This document shows, one piece after another, positions 16,770 to 24,435 of a stretch of DNA of 38,334 bases; within the stretch, counting starts at the first letter, position 1, and each line of letters starts with the position of its first letter. The DNA comes from Gammaproteobacteria bacterium. GTDB taxonomy: Bacteria; Pseudomonadota; Gammaproteobacteria; Steroidobacterales; Steroidobacteraceae. The notes beneath the pieces were generated by a model. That model had not been told where the DNA came from. It ran no database searches and saw only the letters and a program-made list of their open reading frames with translations. A program made the translations under genes and the position numbers. Location of the stretch: positions 1 through 38,334 of the forward strand of contig JAQGOG010000149.1 of the NCBI GenBank assembly GCA_028293765.1, given 5' to 3'.

Positions 16770-18103
16770 GCCAGCAGTTCTCCGAGCTCTTTAGACGTGT
16801 TGTTGCTGTTGACGCCCCACGAGGGAGTGTCTACGCCCATGACGCGCAGCGCCGTGTAGCCGAGCCGGGTGCCGGCGGTATTCGCGGCGTCGATGTGCAA
16901 GCCGGTTTTGACCCGGCCGCCCGCGCGTCCGGCAGTGAACTGCGGCATGCCGTCGAGCGAATGCACCCTGGCGTACCCGTGGTCCGTGGTGGCGCAGATG
17001 AAGACATTGTCGAGCAAAGTCCCATCGCCTTCTTTGATCTTCGCAAACGCATCGACGAAATAGCCCCAGGACTCCATGGCACGCCGCGTGAACCAGGAGG
17101 CGTTCGGCTGGTAGCCCACCTTTTGATCCACCGGCTCCTCGTGCGTGTCCGTATGGTGCGGCTTTTCGTAACCCGGCTTGATGGTCACAGCCGACGCATT
17201 CGAATACGCCATGTTGAAAACGCGGGTCTGATCGCAGGCCACTGCCATGACCAGCAGGTCGGTCATCATTTTGTGGCGCAGCGCCACCGCGTCGGCGTCC
17301 ATACCCATCGGGGGATCTTTGTCGATCGCCTGTACACGGTGACAGGCCGCAATCGGCTGCGGCTTCTCGAGGCGCTGTTGGAACTGCTGCTCGAGGTGGC
17401 GCAGGCCGGTGAAGTACTGGTCGAGCCGGGCCCGGTCCTCGGCGCCCGCTTCGCGCATGAGTCCTTTCGTCTGTCCCATGACTCCGGACAGCACGCTCCG
17501 GCGCGCCATGACGTGCGGATCGGGCGTGAACGTGGTCGCGTTGGGGTCCGGAAACTCCGGCCCGAACAGGCGCGTATAGAACTGCAGCGGCGACCATTCA
17601 GGAGCGTTCGGCGTATTGACGTTGTCGTAGCTGTAGGTGCTGCGAACGTCGCCGGTGGCGGTCGCCGTCAGGGATTTGAAGCGCGTGGAGCGGCCGATCT
17701 GGTTGGCAATGGTGACATCGATGGTCTCGCCCGGGATGTCCTTGTTGTCCTTCGGCGCCGAACCGGTGCGCGAGATCACCCAGCCGGTGTAGTGGCACAG
17801 GTTCTGGTAATTGTCCCGGAAGGCCTGCGTGTTGGTGATGAGGTTGATGTGCTCGCGCACCGGCGCCAGCATCGCAATCTCCTCCGGCAGATCGTAACCC
17901 GCGCCGAGCTTCTTCGGCACGAAGATGCCCGAGTTCATGCCCAGACCCCAACCCCAGGTGCCGTAGCGCACCGGCAGCGCCGCCCCGGACGCCAACGCGG
18001 TCCCGTTGCTGTTCAAAAAGCAATTCAGGAAAGGCAGGGCGACCGTCACGGCGCTACCATTCAACATGCCGCGTAACACACGACGTCTGCTCAGCTTGCT
18101 CAT
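16766..18103 (-). CDS. DUF1552 (PF07586) Tat-exported protein, copy A
   Basis: A 445-residue protein. SRRRVLRGML near the start is a twin-arginine signal, so it is exported folded, probably with a cofactor or metal. The body matches the DUF1552 family: ALPVRYGTWGWGLGMN, IPGETIDVTIANQIG, LDQYFTGLRHLEQQFQQRLE, LLVMAVACDQTRVFNMAYS and TTDHGYARVHSLDGMPQF. Where the family name recalls an HxxSHH motif, this protein has HTDTHE (in KPHHTDTHEEP), a likely variant metal site. I chose ATG 18103 because GAGAG lies six bases upstream and copy B begins the same way; ATG 18109 is also possible. DUF1552 genes are regularly next to DUF1592-type genes, as here. The reaction is unknown. Confidence 0.9.
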   Translation of the reverse strand: MSKLSRRRVLRGMLNGSAVTVALPFLNCFLNSNGTALASGAALPVRYGTWGWGLGMNSGIFVPKKLGAGYDLPEEIAMLAPVREHINLITNTQAFRDNYQNLCHYTGWVISRTGSAPKDNKDIPGETIDVTIANQIGRSTRFKSLTATATGDVRSTYSYDNVNTPNAPEWSPLQFYTRLFGPEFPDPNATTFTPDPHVMARRSVLSGVMGQTKGLMREAGAEDRARLDQYFTGLRHLEQQFQQRLEKPQPIAACHRVQAIDKDPPMGMDADAVALRHKMMTDLLVMAVACDQTRVFNMAYSNASAVTIKPGYEKPHHTDTHEEPVDQKVGYQPNASWFTRRAMESWGYFVDAFAKIKEGDGTLLDNVFICATTDHGYARVHSLDGMPQFTAGRAGGRVKTGLHIDAANTAGTRLGYTALRVMGVDTPSWGVNSNNTSKELGELLA

Positions 18104-18143
18104 GTTCATCTCTCTCGCACTTGCCGGAAGTGCCGTGGCGAAC

Positions 18144-19871
18144 TCAATGCAGGTTCAGGGTGGTCTGCTGCGTCCGGGGCGGGGGCGTCCCGTCCGCCTT
18201 GTCGTCCGCCGGGACCGGTCCCTTCTTGCTCCTGGTGACCTGCGAGAAGGCAGTGCCAAGAGCGATCGTCCGCAGCAGGTCATGAATTTTGTAGCCCTGC
18301 GCCGCGAAGCTGGTGTTCAGGTATTGCAACAGGGGTCGATCGGACGGCGCTGTCGGTCCGCCCGAGCCGTAGCTGTACATGCGCGAGACGAGACAACTCG
18401 GCAGCGCCGGACTGTCGTGCAGCGCCTGGGCGAGACCTGCGACATCGGCAAACTTCTTACCGTCGAGGCTGCCGCTCCTATCGATCGGCGCGCCCGCCTC
18501 GGTGGCGCGAAAGCGTCCCGCGCCATCGAAGTTCTCGAGCGCCAGCCCCATCGGATCCATGATCTTGTGACAGCCGGCGCAGGTCGGATTCTTCAGATGC
18601 ACCGCGACCCGCTCGCGCTGCGTCTTGTAGTGCGCGTCGGGATTCTCCAGCGCCGAGAAATCCACGTTGGGCGGCGGCGGCGGCACGGTCTGACACAACA
18701 GCAGCTCGCGCAGCGCCTTGCCCCGCCGTGTCGGCGAGCTACGGCCCGGATGCGCGTGCACGGCGAGGAAGCTGATCTGCGTCAGCATGCCTTCGCGCGG
18801 ACTGTTGGCCGGAAACTCGTAAGGCTCCCAGCCCGGAACGGCCGGCAGGTTGTACAGGGCCGCCAGGGACGGTGAAATGAAGGTCGAGCGCGTGGTGTAC
18901 AGGTCGCGGTAGTCCTTGTTCTTCACGATCAGTTGATCGATCGCGGTCCGCAACGTCTGCTCGCGTGCGTCGGCCACCGTCACGCCGGTGAACGACGGAT
19001 AGACGGTTGGATCCTTCGAGAGCGTGTCGAAATCGTCAAAGGCGAACATGTCGTCGAAGAAGGCTCGCATGCCGTCCTTGAGACGCGGGCTCGCGAGCAT
19101 CATGTCGACGACGCGGGCACGCCCTTTCGGAGTTTGCAGCTCACCGCTGGCGGCGGCCTTCAGAATGTGATCGTCCGGACCCGCATCCCACAAGAAAAAG
19201 CTCAGCCGTGACGCCAGCGAATACGCGTCGAGGCGCTGCTTGCCGGAACGCTGCGGGTCGGGCTCCCCCTTCTCCACTATGAAAAGAACTTCAGGACTGA
19301 TGAGCATCGCTTCCAGCGCAATACCCAGGCCGGTGTAGAAGTCCTTCACCTGGTCCGCTGCCGCACCCGCCTGGCCGACGTACATGTCCACTTCGGAAGC
19401 GGTCAGCGCGCGCCGATGCAAGAGCCGCCCGACGCGCGTCAGGAATGCAGTGGCACAAGCCTTGTCAGCCGTCTTCTCATCACCAGGCTTACAGGGGATC
19501 AGGAAGCTCCGGTGGCCTTCATTGACCACCTGGGTCGCGACGCCCGCGGCGGCACGTTGAAACTGCTCGAGCTGGCTCGCGGTAACACCCGCCCTCGCGG
19601 CCCCGTTCTCCAGCAGGCCGCTGGTCCGCTGCAGCGGCGGAAACTTCATATCCAGGGTGACGCTGGGCCCGAAGATATGTGACAGCGTGTTCACATACTG
19701 CTGCGTGGTAATGAGACGCAGTCGCGGCGGGGCACCGGCGACCGGGGGTTCCGGCGACCCGGCACAGCCGGCGACCACGAGGGCCGCCAGCAGGGCCGTG
19801 GCGCCCCGGCGCAATCCTTGGGCGATTCGCTGCCGACGCAACGGCGCCAAATTACTAATAATCGAGCTCAC
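18144..19871 (-). CDS. DUF1587/1595/1592/1588/1585 lipoprotein with one CxxCH, copy A
   Basis: A 575-residue exported lipoprotein (lipobox LVVAGC, Cys36). Domains in order: DUF1587 about 50-110 (LRLITTQQYVNTLSHIFGPS), DUF1595 about 135-195, DUF1592 about 210-340 (LASRLSFFLWDAGPDDHILK), DUF1588 about 350-460 with CAGCH at 431-435 followed by KIMDPMGLALENFDGAGRFR, and DUF1585 at the end (LPSCLVSRMYSYGSG). The layout is that of planctomycete-type cytochrome-like proteins; the CxxCH may bind haem c. GTG 19871 is preceded by GAGGGGG and aligns with the GTG of copy B. It is the first gene of copy A and lies 40 bases before DUF1552. Confidence 0.92.
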   Translation of the reverse strand: MSSIISNLAPLRRQRIAQGLRRGATALLAALVVAGCAGSPEPPVAGAPPRLRLITTQQYVNTLSHIFGPSVTLDMKFPPLQRTSGLLENGAARAGVTASQLEQFQRAAAGVATQVVNEGHRSFLIPCKPGDEKTADKACATAFLTRVGRLLHRRALTASEVDMYVGQAGAAADQVKDFYTGLGIALEAMLISPEVLFIVEKGEPDPQRSGKQRLDAYSLASRLSFFLWDAGPDDHILKAAASGELQTPKGRARVVDMMLASPRLKDGMRAFFDDMFAFDDFDTLSKDPTVYPSFTGVTVADAREQTLRTAIDQLIVKNKDYRDLYTTRSTFISPSLAALYNLPAVPGWEPYEFPANSPREGMLTQISFLAVHAHPGRSSPTRRGKALRELLLCQTVPPPPPNVDFSALENPDAHYKTQRERVAVHLKNPTCAGCHKIMDPMGLALENFDGAGRFRATEAGAPIDRSGSLDGKKFADVAGLAQALHDSPALPSCLVSRMYSYGSGGPTAPSDRPLLQYLNTSFAAQGYKIHDLLRTIALGTAFSQVTRSKKGPVPADDKADGTPPPRTQQTTLNLH

Positions 19872-20046
19872 CAGCCGCTACCCCCTCTACTTCCACGCAA
19901 TTCCCCTGCAGATCGACAGATTCCTCGTGTCCGGCATACCCCCGCTGCGCCGTTTCAGCCCCTCTATATGAGTGCCGAGTGTATGCCGGACCCCTTGAAT
20001 GAACTTGCTGATTACCCAGGCAAAAATGGATACATCGTTCCCCCTG

Positions 20047-20212
20047 GAACTTGAAGCGCGCGCCGAGCCGGAGCATGCCGCCGAGGCGATCGTAGAAGCG
20101 CGCATTGGCCTGCCCCCTGGTAGAAGCCGCTGGAGAGGGAGCCGGCGATGAGCGGCGGATCCCGGTCGAGCAGATTCTCGGCCACGAAGTAGACTTCCCC
20201 GGTTTCCCCCAG
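20047..20212 (-). pseudogene. Frameshifted C-terminal remnant of a TonB-dependent receptor
   Basis: On the minus strand, GETGEVYFVAENLLDRDPPL and IAGSLSSGFYQG read in one frame and GQANARFYDRLGGMLRLGAR then FKF in the next. Together they match the last 55 residues of the intact receptor (GEVYGVVDNLFDKDPP ... FYQGQSN ... DRIGRAFHLGWRAKF). The frame changes in a GGGGG run near 20117, a stop lies directly upstream and the terminal stop is lost. The remnant precedes cassette A just as the receptor precedes cassette B. The rest of 19872-20273 holds no gene; a GTAACA-G-TGTTAC palindrome is at 20256-20268. Confidence 0.78.
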
Positions 20213-20273
20213 TCAATTTTGGCGAACACGGCTCCCCGTCGTCACGGGCTCCGCAGTAACAGTGTTACAAACC

Positions 20274-21464
20274 TTACTTGCTGCTGGCGGTGAGCTGCTT
20301 CTTTTCGTCCGGCTTCACCAGGTACACCTGTACGAACTCGACATTCACGGCCGAGGAAATGGCGGTGTTCTTCCCTGTCTTGGCATCCGGGTAACCATCG
20401 GCCAAACGACTCATCTCCCGGTACAGGGACTGAGAGGAAAGCTGCCCGTAGCTGTGGTGATGAGTCGACCAGGAAGTGTTCAGATGATGAATGAACGCAT
20501 CGGTATCCACATAACCGGCAAGCATTCCCTTGGCCGTGCCGTCGGTCAGTTTCAACTGCAGGCGCAGGCCACGGAACACATGATAGCCATGGGTACCGAA
20601 GGTCGAACCCCACGGCAGCTCGGCCCGGTCGATGGGATCGGTGGTCAGGACACCATTGACGATTTTGCCCTTGGCGTGGGAGACAAATTGTTTGCCCCAG
20701 CGCAGGTCCACATGCTGCGTCCCGCCCGGGAGATAGCCCTCACCGGTGGAATCGGCCACCATGCGGTCGCTGCCCCGATAAATATTCGCCGTCACATCAT
20801 CGGAGTTTTCGAGGCTCTTCACGTGGGTCAGCTCAATGACGATGCGGGCATCGTTATAGCTGTTCATGAACAAATCCTCGAAATGGTTGATGGTCCCCAT
20901 GGTCCGGTAGTTACCAATACAACCAATCGCCCGATACAGCTGATTGTCGACGCCCTGCACACCATCCGGGCTTTCGAAATCATTGGGCCCAATCTTACCG
21001 TCCAGGTTCATGCCGTAGGACACCTTGCCCTGGGCCTCCTTGAACTTGAGCTGCGGCGGCTCCGGCGTCGTGGACGGGTGCCACAGGTCCCCTTCGCGCT
21101 TCAACTGCGCTTCGACAATGGTGTACTTCTTCGGGCCCTTGCCGTCGCCATACAGTGTCCGGAACTGCTCGCGCGGGCCGTCGTTCATGCCCGTGGGGCA
21201 TTCTGCTGTCTTGCCATCCTTGGCCGGGGTCTCGTACAGGGCCCAGAACTTATGGGTCATCACATAGGCGATGGTGCCGTTTTGCAGGCGGGCACCGCCT
21301 TCCTTGAGCGGCACGGCGGAAGCGGGTATCGGAGCCGCCGCCTTCGGAGCATCGGCGGCGACGGCCACCCCGAAAGCGCCCAGGGACAAACCGACACCCA
21401 ACGCCAAGCCAACACCCAGCGCACCGAGCCAGTTGGTGCTCTGTCGAGTCACGGTACGATTCAT
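20274..21464 (-). CDS. Unrecognised exported protein of the cassette (copy B)
   Basis: A 396-residue paralogue of the protein at 14254-15366. It has a longer N-terminus: a signal segment (GVGLALGVGLSLGAFGVAVA) and an Ala/Pro-rich stretch before NGTIAYVMTHKFWALYETPA. The shared landmarks are ECPTGMNDGPREQFRTLY, FESPDGVQGVDNQLYRAIGC, HVDLRWGKQFVS and LNTSWSTHHHSYGQLSS. Conservation of the His-rich STHHHSYGQ segment and of the two cysteines in both copies points to structural or ligand roles. ATG 21464 has GGAGG four bases upstream. It follows the PF03640 gene by 32 bases. I recognise no family. Confidence 0.85.
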   Translation of the reverse strand: MNRTVTRQSTNWLGALGVGLALGVGLSLGAFGVAVAADAPKAAAPIPASAVPLKEGGARLQNGTIAYVMTHKFWALYETPAKDGKTAECPTGMNDGPREQFRTLYGDGKGPKKYTIVEAQLKREGDLWHPSTTPEPPQLKFKEAQGKVSYGMNLDGKIGPNDFESPDGVQGVDNQLYRAIGCIGNYRTMGTINHFEDLFMNSYNDARIVIELTHVKSLENSDDVTANIYRGSDRMVADSTGEGYLPGGTQHVDLRWGKQFVSHAKGKIVNGVLTTDPIDRAELPWGSTFGTHGYHVFRGLRLQLKLTDGTAKGMLAGYVDTDAFIHHLNTSWSTHHHSYGQLSSQSLYREMSRLADGYPDAKTGKNTAISSAVNVEFVQVYLVKPDEKKQLTASSK

Positions 21465-21496
21465 AAAACCTCCAATTTTCTACGGCAACCGGCGCT

Positions 21497-22921
21497 TCAG
21501 CGCCGATCTCCGGGAGAGCGGCCATGGGCGTTTCCGCGGAAATCATCCCGCAACCAGAACGCACGGAAACCGTTGCGGTCGCCATTGAACTCACCAAAGT
21601 TGTCACCGTCCACGGATCCCGGACGAGTGTCACCGCCGTAGGTATACACGGGGCGTTCGCGATAGGCCCACACCTGCAGGGCCCCGGCCTGTCCGGCCTG
21701 CGCCAGCTTGCCGGTGTTGGGATCGATGGAAATCACCGACCACAGGGCACTGTCGGCCTTCTCCCCAGGCTGCGCCTGCACATAGGGGAAGGTTTCGTTG
21801 CACACCTTGGGATCGAAGTTGCCACAGATGGCCAGACGATAGACCTGCGGCGCCTCGGGAGAGTCGCAGCTCTGCTGGTCCATGGCGTCATCATTACAGG
21901 AGTAGTAGTAGATCGTCTTGCCTTTGGAATCGGCCAGCACCTGCCCGAGATCGGCGTCCTGCACGGTGAAGTCCGACGGCGGTGTCAGAGCGCGCTGGGT
22001 GTACACATTGTGCCAATCCGGAATATCCGTGCCAATCACCCGGCGAGGCTCGACGTCATTTACATTGGTATACAGCGGCTGGCCGCGATACGCCCACTGC
22101 CCGATACCTGGCGAGCGCTCGATGACACTCCAGTCCCCTTCCGCCTTGGCCATCACCGGCGCAATCACCGGCGCCCAGGTTTCAAGACAAGCTCCGGTGC
22201 AGTTGGATTTCGCCGGGGCGTCCTTGTCGTAGCCGTACACCGAAAAGCCCTTGTGGGTAATCAACATCCGGCCGGTGCGGAACACCGCCAGGCGGAGATC
22301 GGGCGGGATATCGGCAGTGGGACCAATGGGGTAGCGCACCGCTCCCATCGCACCACCGGTCATGGAATTCGAGCCGCCCAGCACATCACCTCTCTTGTGA
22401 TCCTTGGAGGACGTATAGACCGGATAATCGTCGAAGGCCCACTGCGACTCGCCGTTGGTGCGCTTCACAGTAGTCCATTTACCCGCGGGCTTGGCATCGG
22501 CCGGCGCCAGAAACGGCGGCCACAGCGCTTCGCAGCTCTTGCGATTTTCAGGCTCGGGCAGCAGGAAACCGCCCGGATACGGGCTCATGAAGCCGGTGGT
22601 TTCCTTGTAAATCGTGCCGTCACAGGTGGCCTGGCCGCTCTTGCGTCGATCACCGGCCTGACCATTACGCAGCCCGCTCAGTGGCCAGGTGTACAGCGTC
22701 TTGCCGTCCGCATTGGCAAACACCGGTCCTTCGTTCTCGGTGTCCACGACCTGCACCCCCGCCGGCATGGAGTCGGGCACATAGGCTTCTTTGTCTTTGG
22801 AACTCGGTGACTGCCAGTACGGTTCCGTGGGTATGGCGAAAGCGACTCCGGTCGCCGCCAGCAAAGTGGCGCAGAGCACCCCCCGAATCAATCCCTGGAC
22901 TTGCATGTTGGATCTCATCAT
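21497..22921 (-). CDS. PF03640 (COG4315) secreted-repeat protein, copy B
   Basis: A 474-residue paralogue of 15381-16769 with the same three repeats: first FANADGKTLYTWPLSGLRNG to QWAFDDYPVYTSS; second GFSVYGYDKDAPAKSNC to QWAYRGQPLYTNVND; third LADSKGKTIYYYSCNDDAMD to VWAYRERPVYTYGGD. Paired cysteines are kept. The signal peptide is GVLCATLLAATGVAFA. The frame opens at ATG 22921, but none of the starts has a clear ribosome site; ATG 22906 (MQVQGLIRG) aligns better with copy A and may be the true start. Unlike copy A it is not overlapped by the DUF1552 gene; a 147-base gap without recognisable content lies upstream. Confidence 0.87.
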   Translation of the reverse strand: MMRSNMQVQGLIRGVLCATLLAATGVAFAIPTEPYWQSPSSKDKEAYVPDSMPAGVQVVDTENEGPVFANADGKTLYTWPLSGLRNGQAGDRRKSGQATCDGTIYKETTGFMSPYPGGFLLPEPENRKSCEALWPPFLAPADAKPAGKWTTVKRTNGESQWAFDDYPVYTSSKDHKRGDVLGGSNSMTGGAMGAVRYPIGPTADIPPDLRLAVFRTGRMLITHKGFSVYGYDKDAPAKSNCTGACLETWAPVIAPVMAKAEGDWSVIERSPGIGQWAYRGQPLYTNVNDVEPRRVIGTDIPDWHNVYTQRALTPPSDFTVQDADLGQVLADSKGKTIYYYSCNDDAMDQQSCDSPEAPQVYRLAICGNFDPKVCNETFPYVQAQPGEKADSALWSVISIDPNTGKLAQAGQAGALQVWAYRERPVYTYGGDTRPGSVDGDNFGEFNGDRNGFRAFWLRDDFRGNAHGRSPGDRR

Positions 22922-23068
22922 TGATTGGCGATCACAACCCGCCGCAGGCGCGGGCTCCCCGTCTGTTCGTACCGCCCCAGCAAGAGAGCGGGCTTTCGGT
23001 CTGGACCTCCGAAGCGTAGCTCACACCACGCTTGCGGCGGCCTTATCTCACCTTCCAGGTCTTGTGCG

Positions 23069-24409
23069 TCAGACCAGGATTTCCGACACCGGCTGCGCGG
23101 TGTTATTACCATCCACACCCCACGACTGCTTGTCGATGCCAAACAGGTGCAGAGCCGTCAGTCCCAGACGGGTAGCAGCCGAGGCGTTCATGTCGATATG
23201 CATGCCGCTCTTGACCTTGCCACCGGCGCGTCCGGCCGTGAACAACGGCACATTGTCGAGGCTGTGCATGCGGGCATAGCCATGGTCAGTGGTGGCGTAA
23301 ATGAACACGTTATCGAGCAGGGTGCCATCGCCTTCCTTCACCTTGGTGAAGGCGTCGACAAAGTACGCCCACGACTCCATGGAGCGGCGTGTGAACCAGG
23401 ACGCGGTGGGCTGATACCCGAGTTTCGCGTCATTGGGTTCCTCGTGAGTCGTCGTGTGGTGCGGCTTTTCGTAGCCGGGCTTGATGGTGTTCGACTGGGC
23501 CGCGGAGTAGGCCATGTTGAACACGCGAGTCTGATCGCAGGCCAGCGCCATGACCAGCAGGTCCGTCATCATGCGATGGCGCAGCGCCACCGAATCGGCT
23601 TCCAGGCCCATTGGCACATCGGAGGCCACTTTCTTGGGACGCACGCATGCGGCGATCGGCTCGGGCTTCTCCAGGCGTTGCTGGAACTGCTGCTCCAGGT
23701 GACGCACACCAGTGAAGTACTGATCCAGGCGCTGTTTGTCCTCGGCGCCGACCGTGCTCATCAGATCCTTGGTCTGGTCCATGACACCGGTGAGCGCGCT
23801 CTTGCTGATCATGACCCGGGGATCGGGCTTGAACTCGGGAGCGTTGGGGTCCTGGAACTCGGGACCGAACAGGCGGGTGTAGAACTGGATCGGTGACCAT
23901 TCCTGGGCATTCGGGGTATTGGTGTTTTCGTAGCTGTAGGTGCCACGAACATCACCCGCCGCGGTGGCCGTCAGGCTCTTGAAGCGTGTTGCATTGCCAA
24001 TCTGATTGGCGATGGTGACGTCGATGGTTTCACCCGGGATGAAGCCGGCCGACTTCGGCGCCGCACCCGTGCGCGACACGACCCACCCGGTGAAGTGGCA
24101 CAGATTCTGGTAGCTGTCCCGGAAGTAGGTGGCGTTGGTCAGCAGATTGATATGGTCACGGACGTTCGCCAGGGAGGCAATTTCCTCCGGCAGGTCGAAC
24201 CCCGTTCCGGTCTTCTTCGGCACGAAAATGGCCTTGTTCATTCCCAGACCCCAGGCCCAGGTACCAAAGCGTACCGGCATTTTCGCGCCGGACGCCAAGG
24301 CAGTCCCGTTATCGTTCAGAAAGCAGTTCAGCAGGGGTAATCCGATGGTCACCGCAGTGCCATTCACCATCCCACGCAACACGCGACGTCGGCTCAATGT
24401 CTTCTTCAT
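23069..24409 (-). CDS. DUF1552 (PF07586) Tat-exported protein, copy B
   Basis: A 446-residue paralogue of 16766-18103. It starts MKKTLSRRRVLRGMVNG, a twin-arginine signal, with GGAG seven bases before ATG 24409. Shared blocks are VRFGTWAWGLGMNKAIFVPK, IPGETIDVTIANQIG, LDQYFTGVRHLEQQFQQRLE and TTDHGYARMHSLDNVPLF. The putative metal motif is HHTTTHE at 317-323, again HxxTHE in place of HxxSHH. It follows the DUF1592-type gene by 26 bases. Two conserved copies with the same altered motif suggest selection rather than decay. The activity is unknown. Confidence 0.9.
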   Translation of the reverse strand: MKKTLSRRRVLRGMVNGTAVTIGLPLLNCFLNDNGTALASGAKMPVRFGTWAWGLGMNKAIFVPKKTGTGFDLPEEIASLANVRDHINLLTNATYFRDSYQNLCHFTGWVVSRTGAAPKSAGFIPGETIDVTIANQIGNATRFKSLTATAAGDVRGTYSYENTNTPNAQEWSPIQFYTRLFGPEFQDPNAPEFKPDPRVMISKSALTGVMDQTKDLMSTVGAEDKQRLDQYFTGVRHLEQQFQQRLEKPEPIAACVRPKKVASDVPMGLEADSVALRHRMMTDLLVMALACDQTRVFNMAYSAAQSNTIKPGYEKPHHTTTHEEPNDAKLGYQPTASWFTRRSMESWAYFVDAFTKVKEGDGTLLDNVFIYATTDHGYARMHSLDNVPLFTAGRAGGKVKSGMHIDMNASAATRLGLTALHLFGIDKQSWGVDGNNTAQPVSEILV

Positions 24410-24435
24410 GAGTTATCTCCGGTTAGTTCCGAGCG

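Larger units (their letters stand above)
14254..19871 (-). repeat. Cassette copy A of a tandem four-gene duplication
   Basis: Four minus-strand genes in the order DUF1592-type lipoprotein, DUF1552, PF03640-repeat protein and unassigned periplasmic protein. Copy B at 20274-26169 has the same order and orientation, and each gene pair is alike over its full length with most residues identical by eye. Divergence is large enough that this is not a recent duplication. Confidence 0.9.

Noticed and set aside
18144..19871. Possible rubber-oxygenase (RoxA-like) or MauG-type dihaem protein
   Set aside because: Only one CxxCH is present, and the domain order is that of DUF1587/1595/1592/1588/1585 proteins, not of RoxA or MauG.
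22922..23068. Small gene in the gap between DUF1552 and PF03640 in copy B
   Set aside because: Frames are short, lack ribosome sites and have no counterpart in copy A, where the genes overlap.
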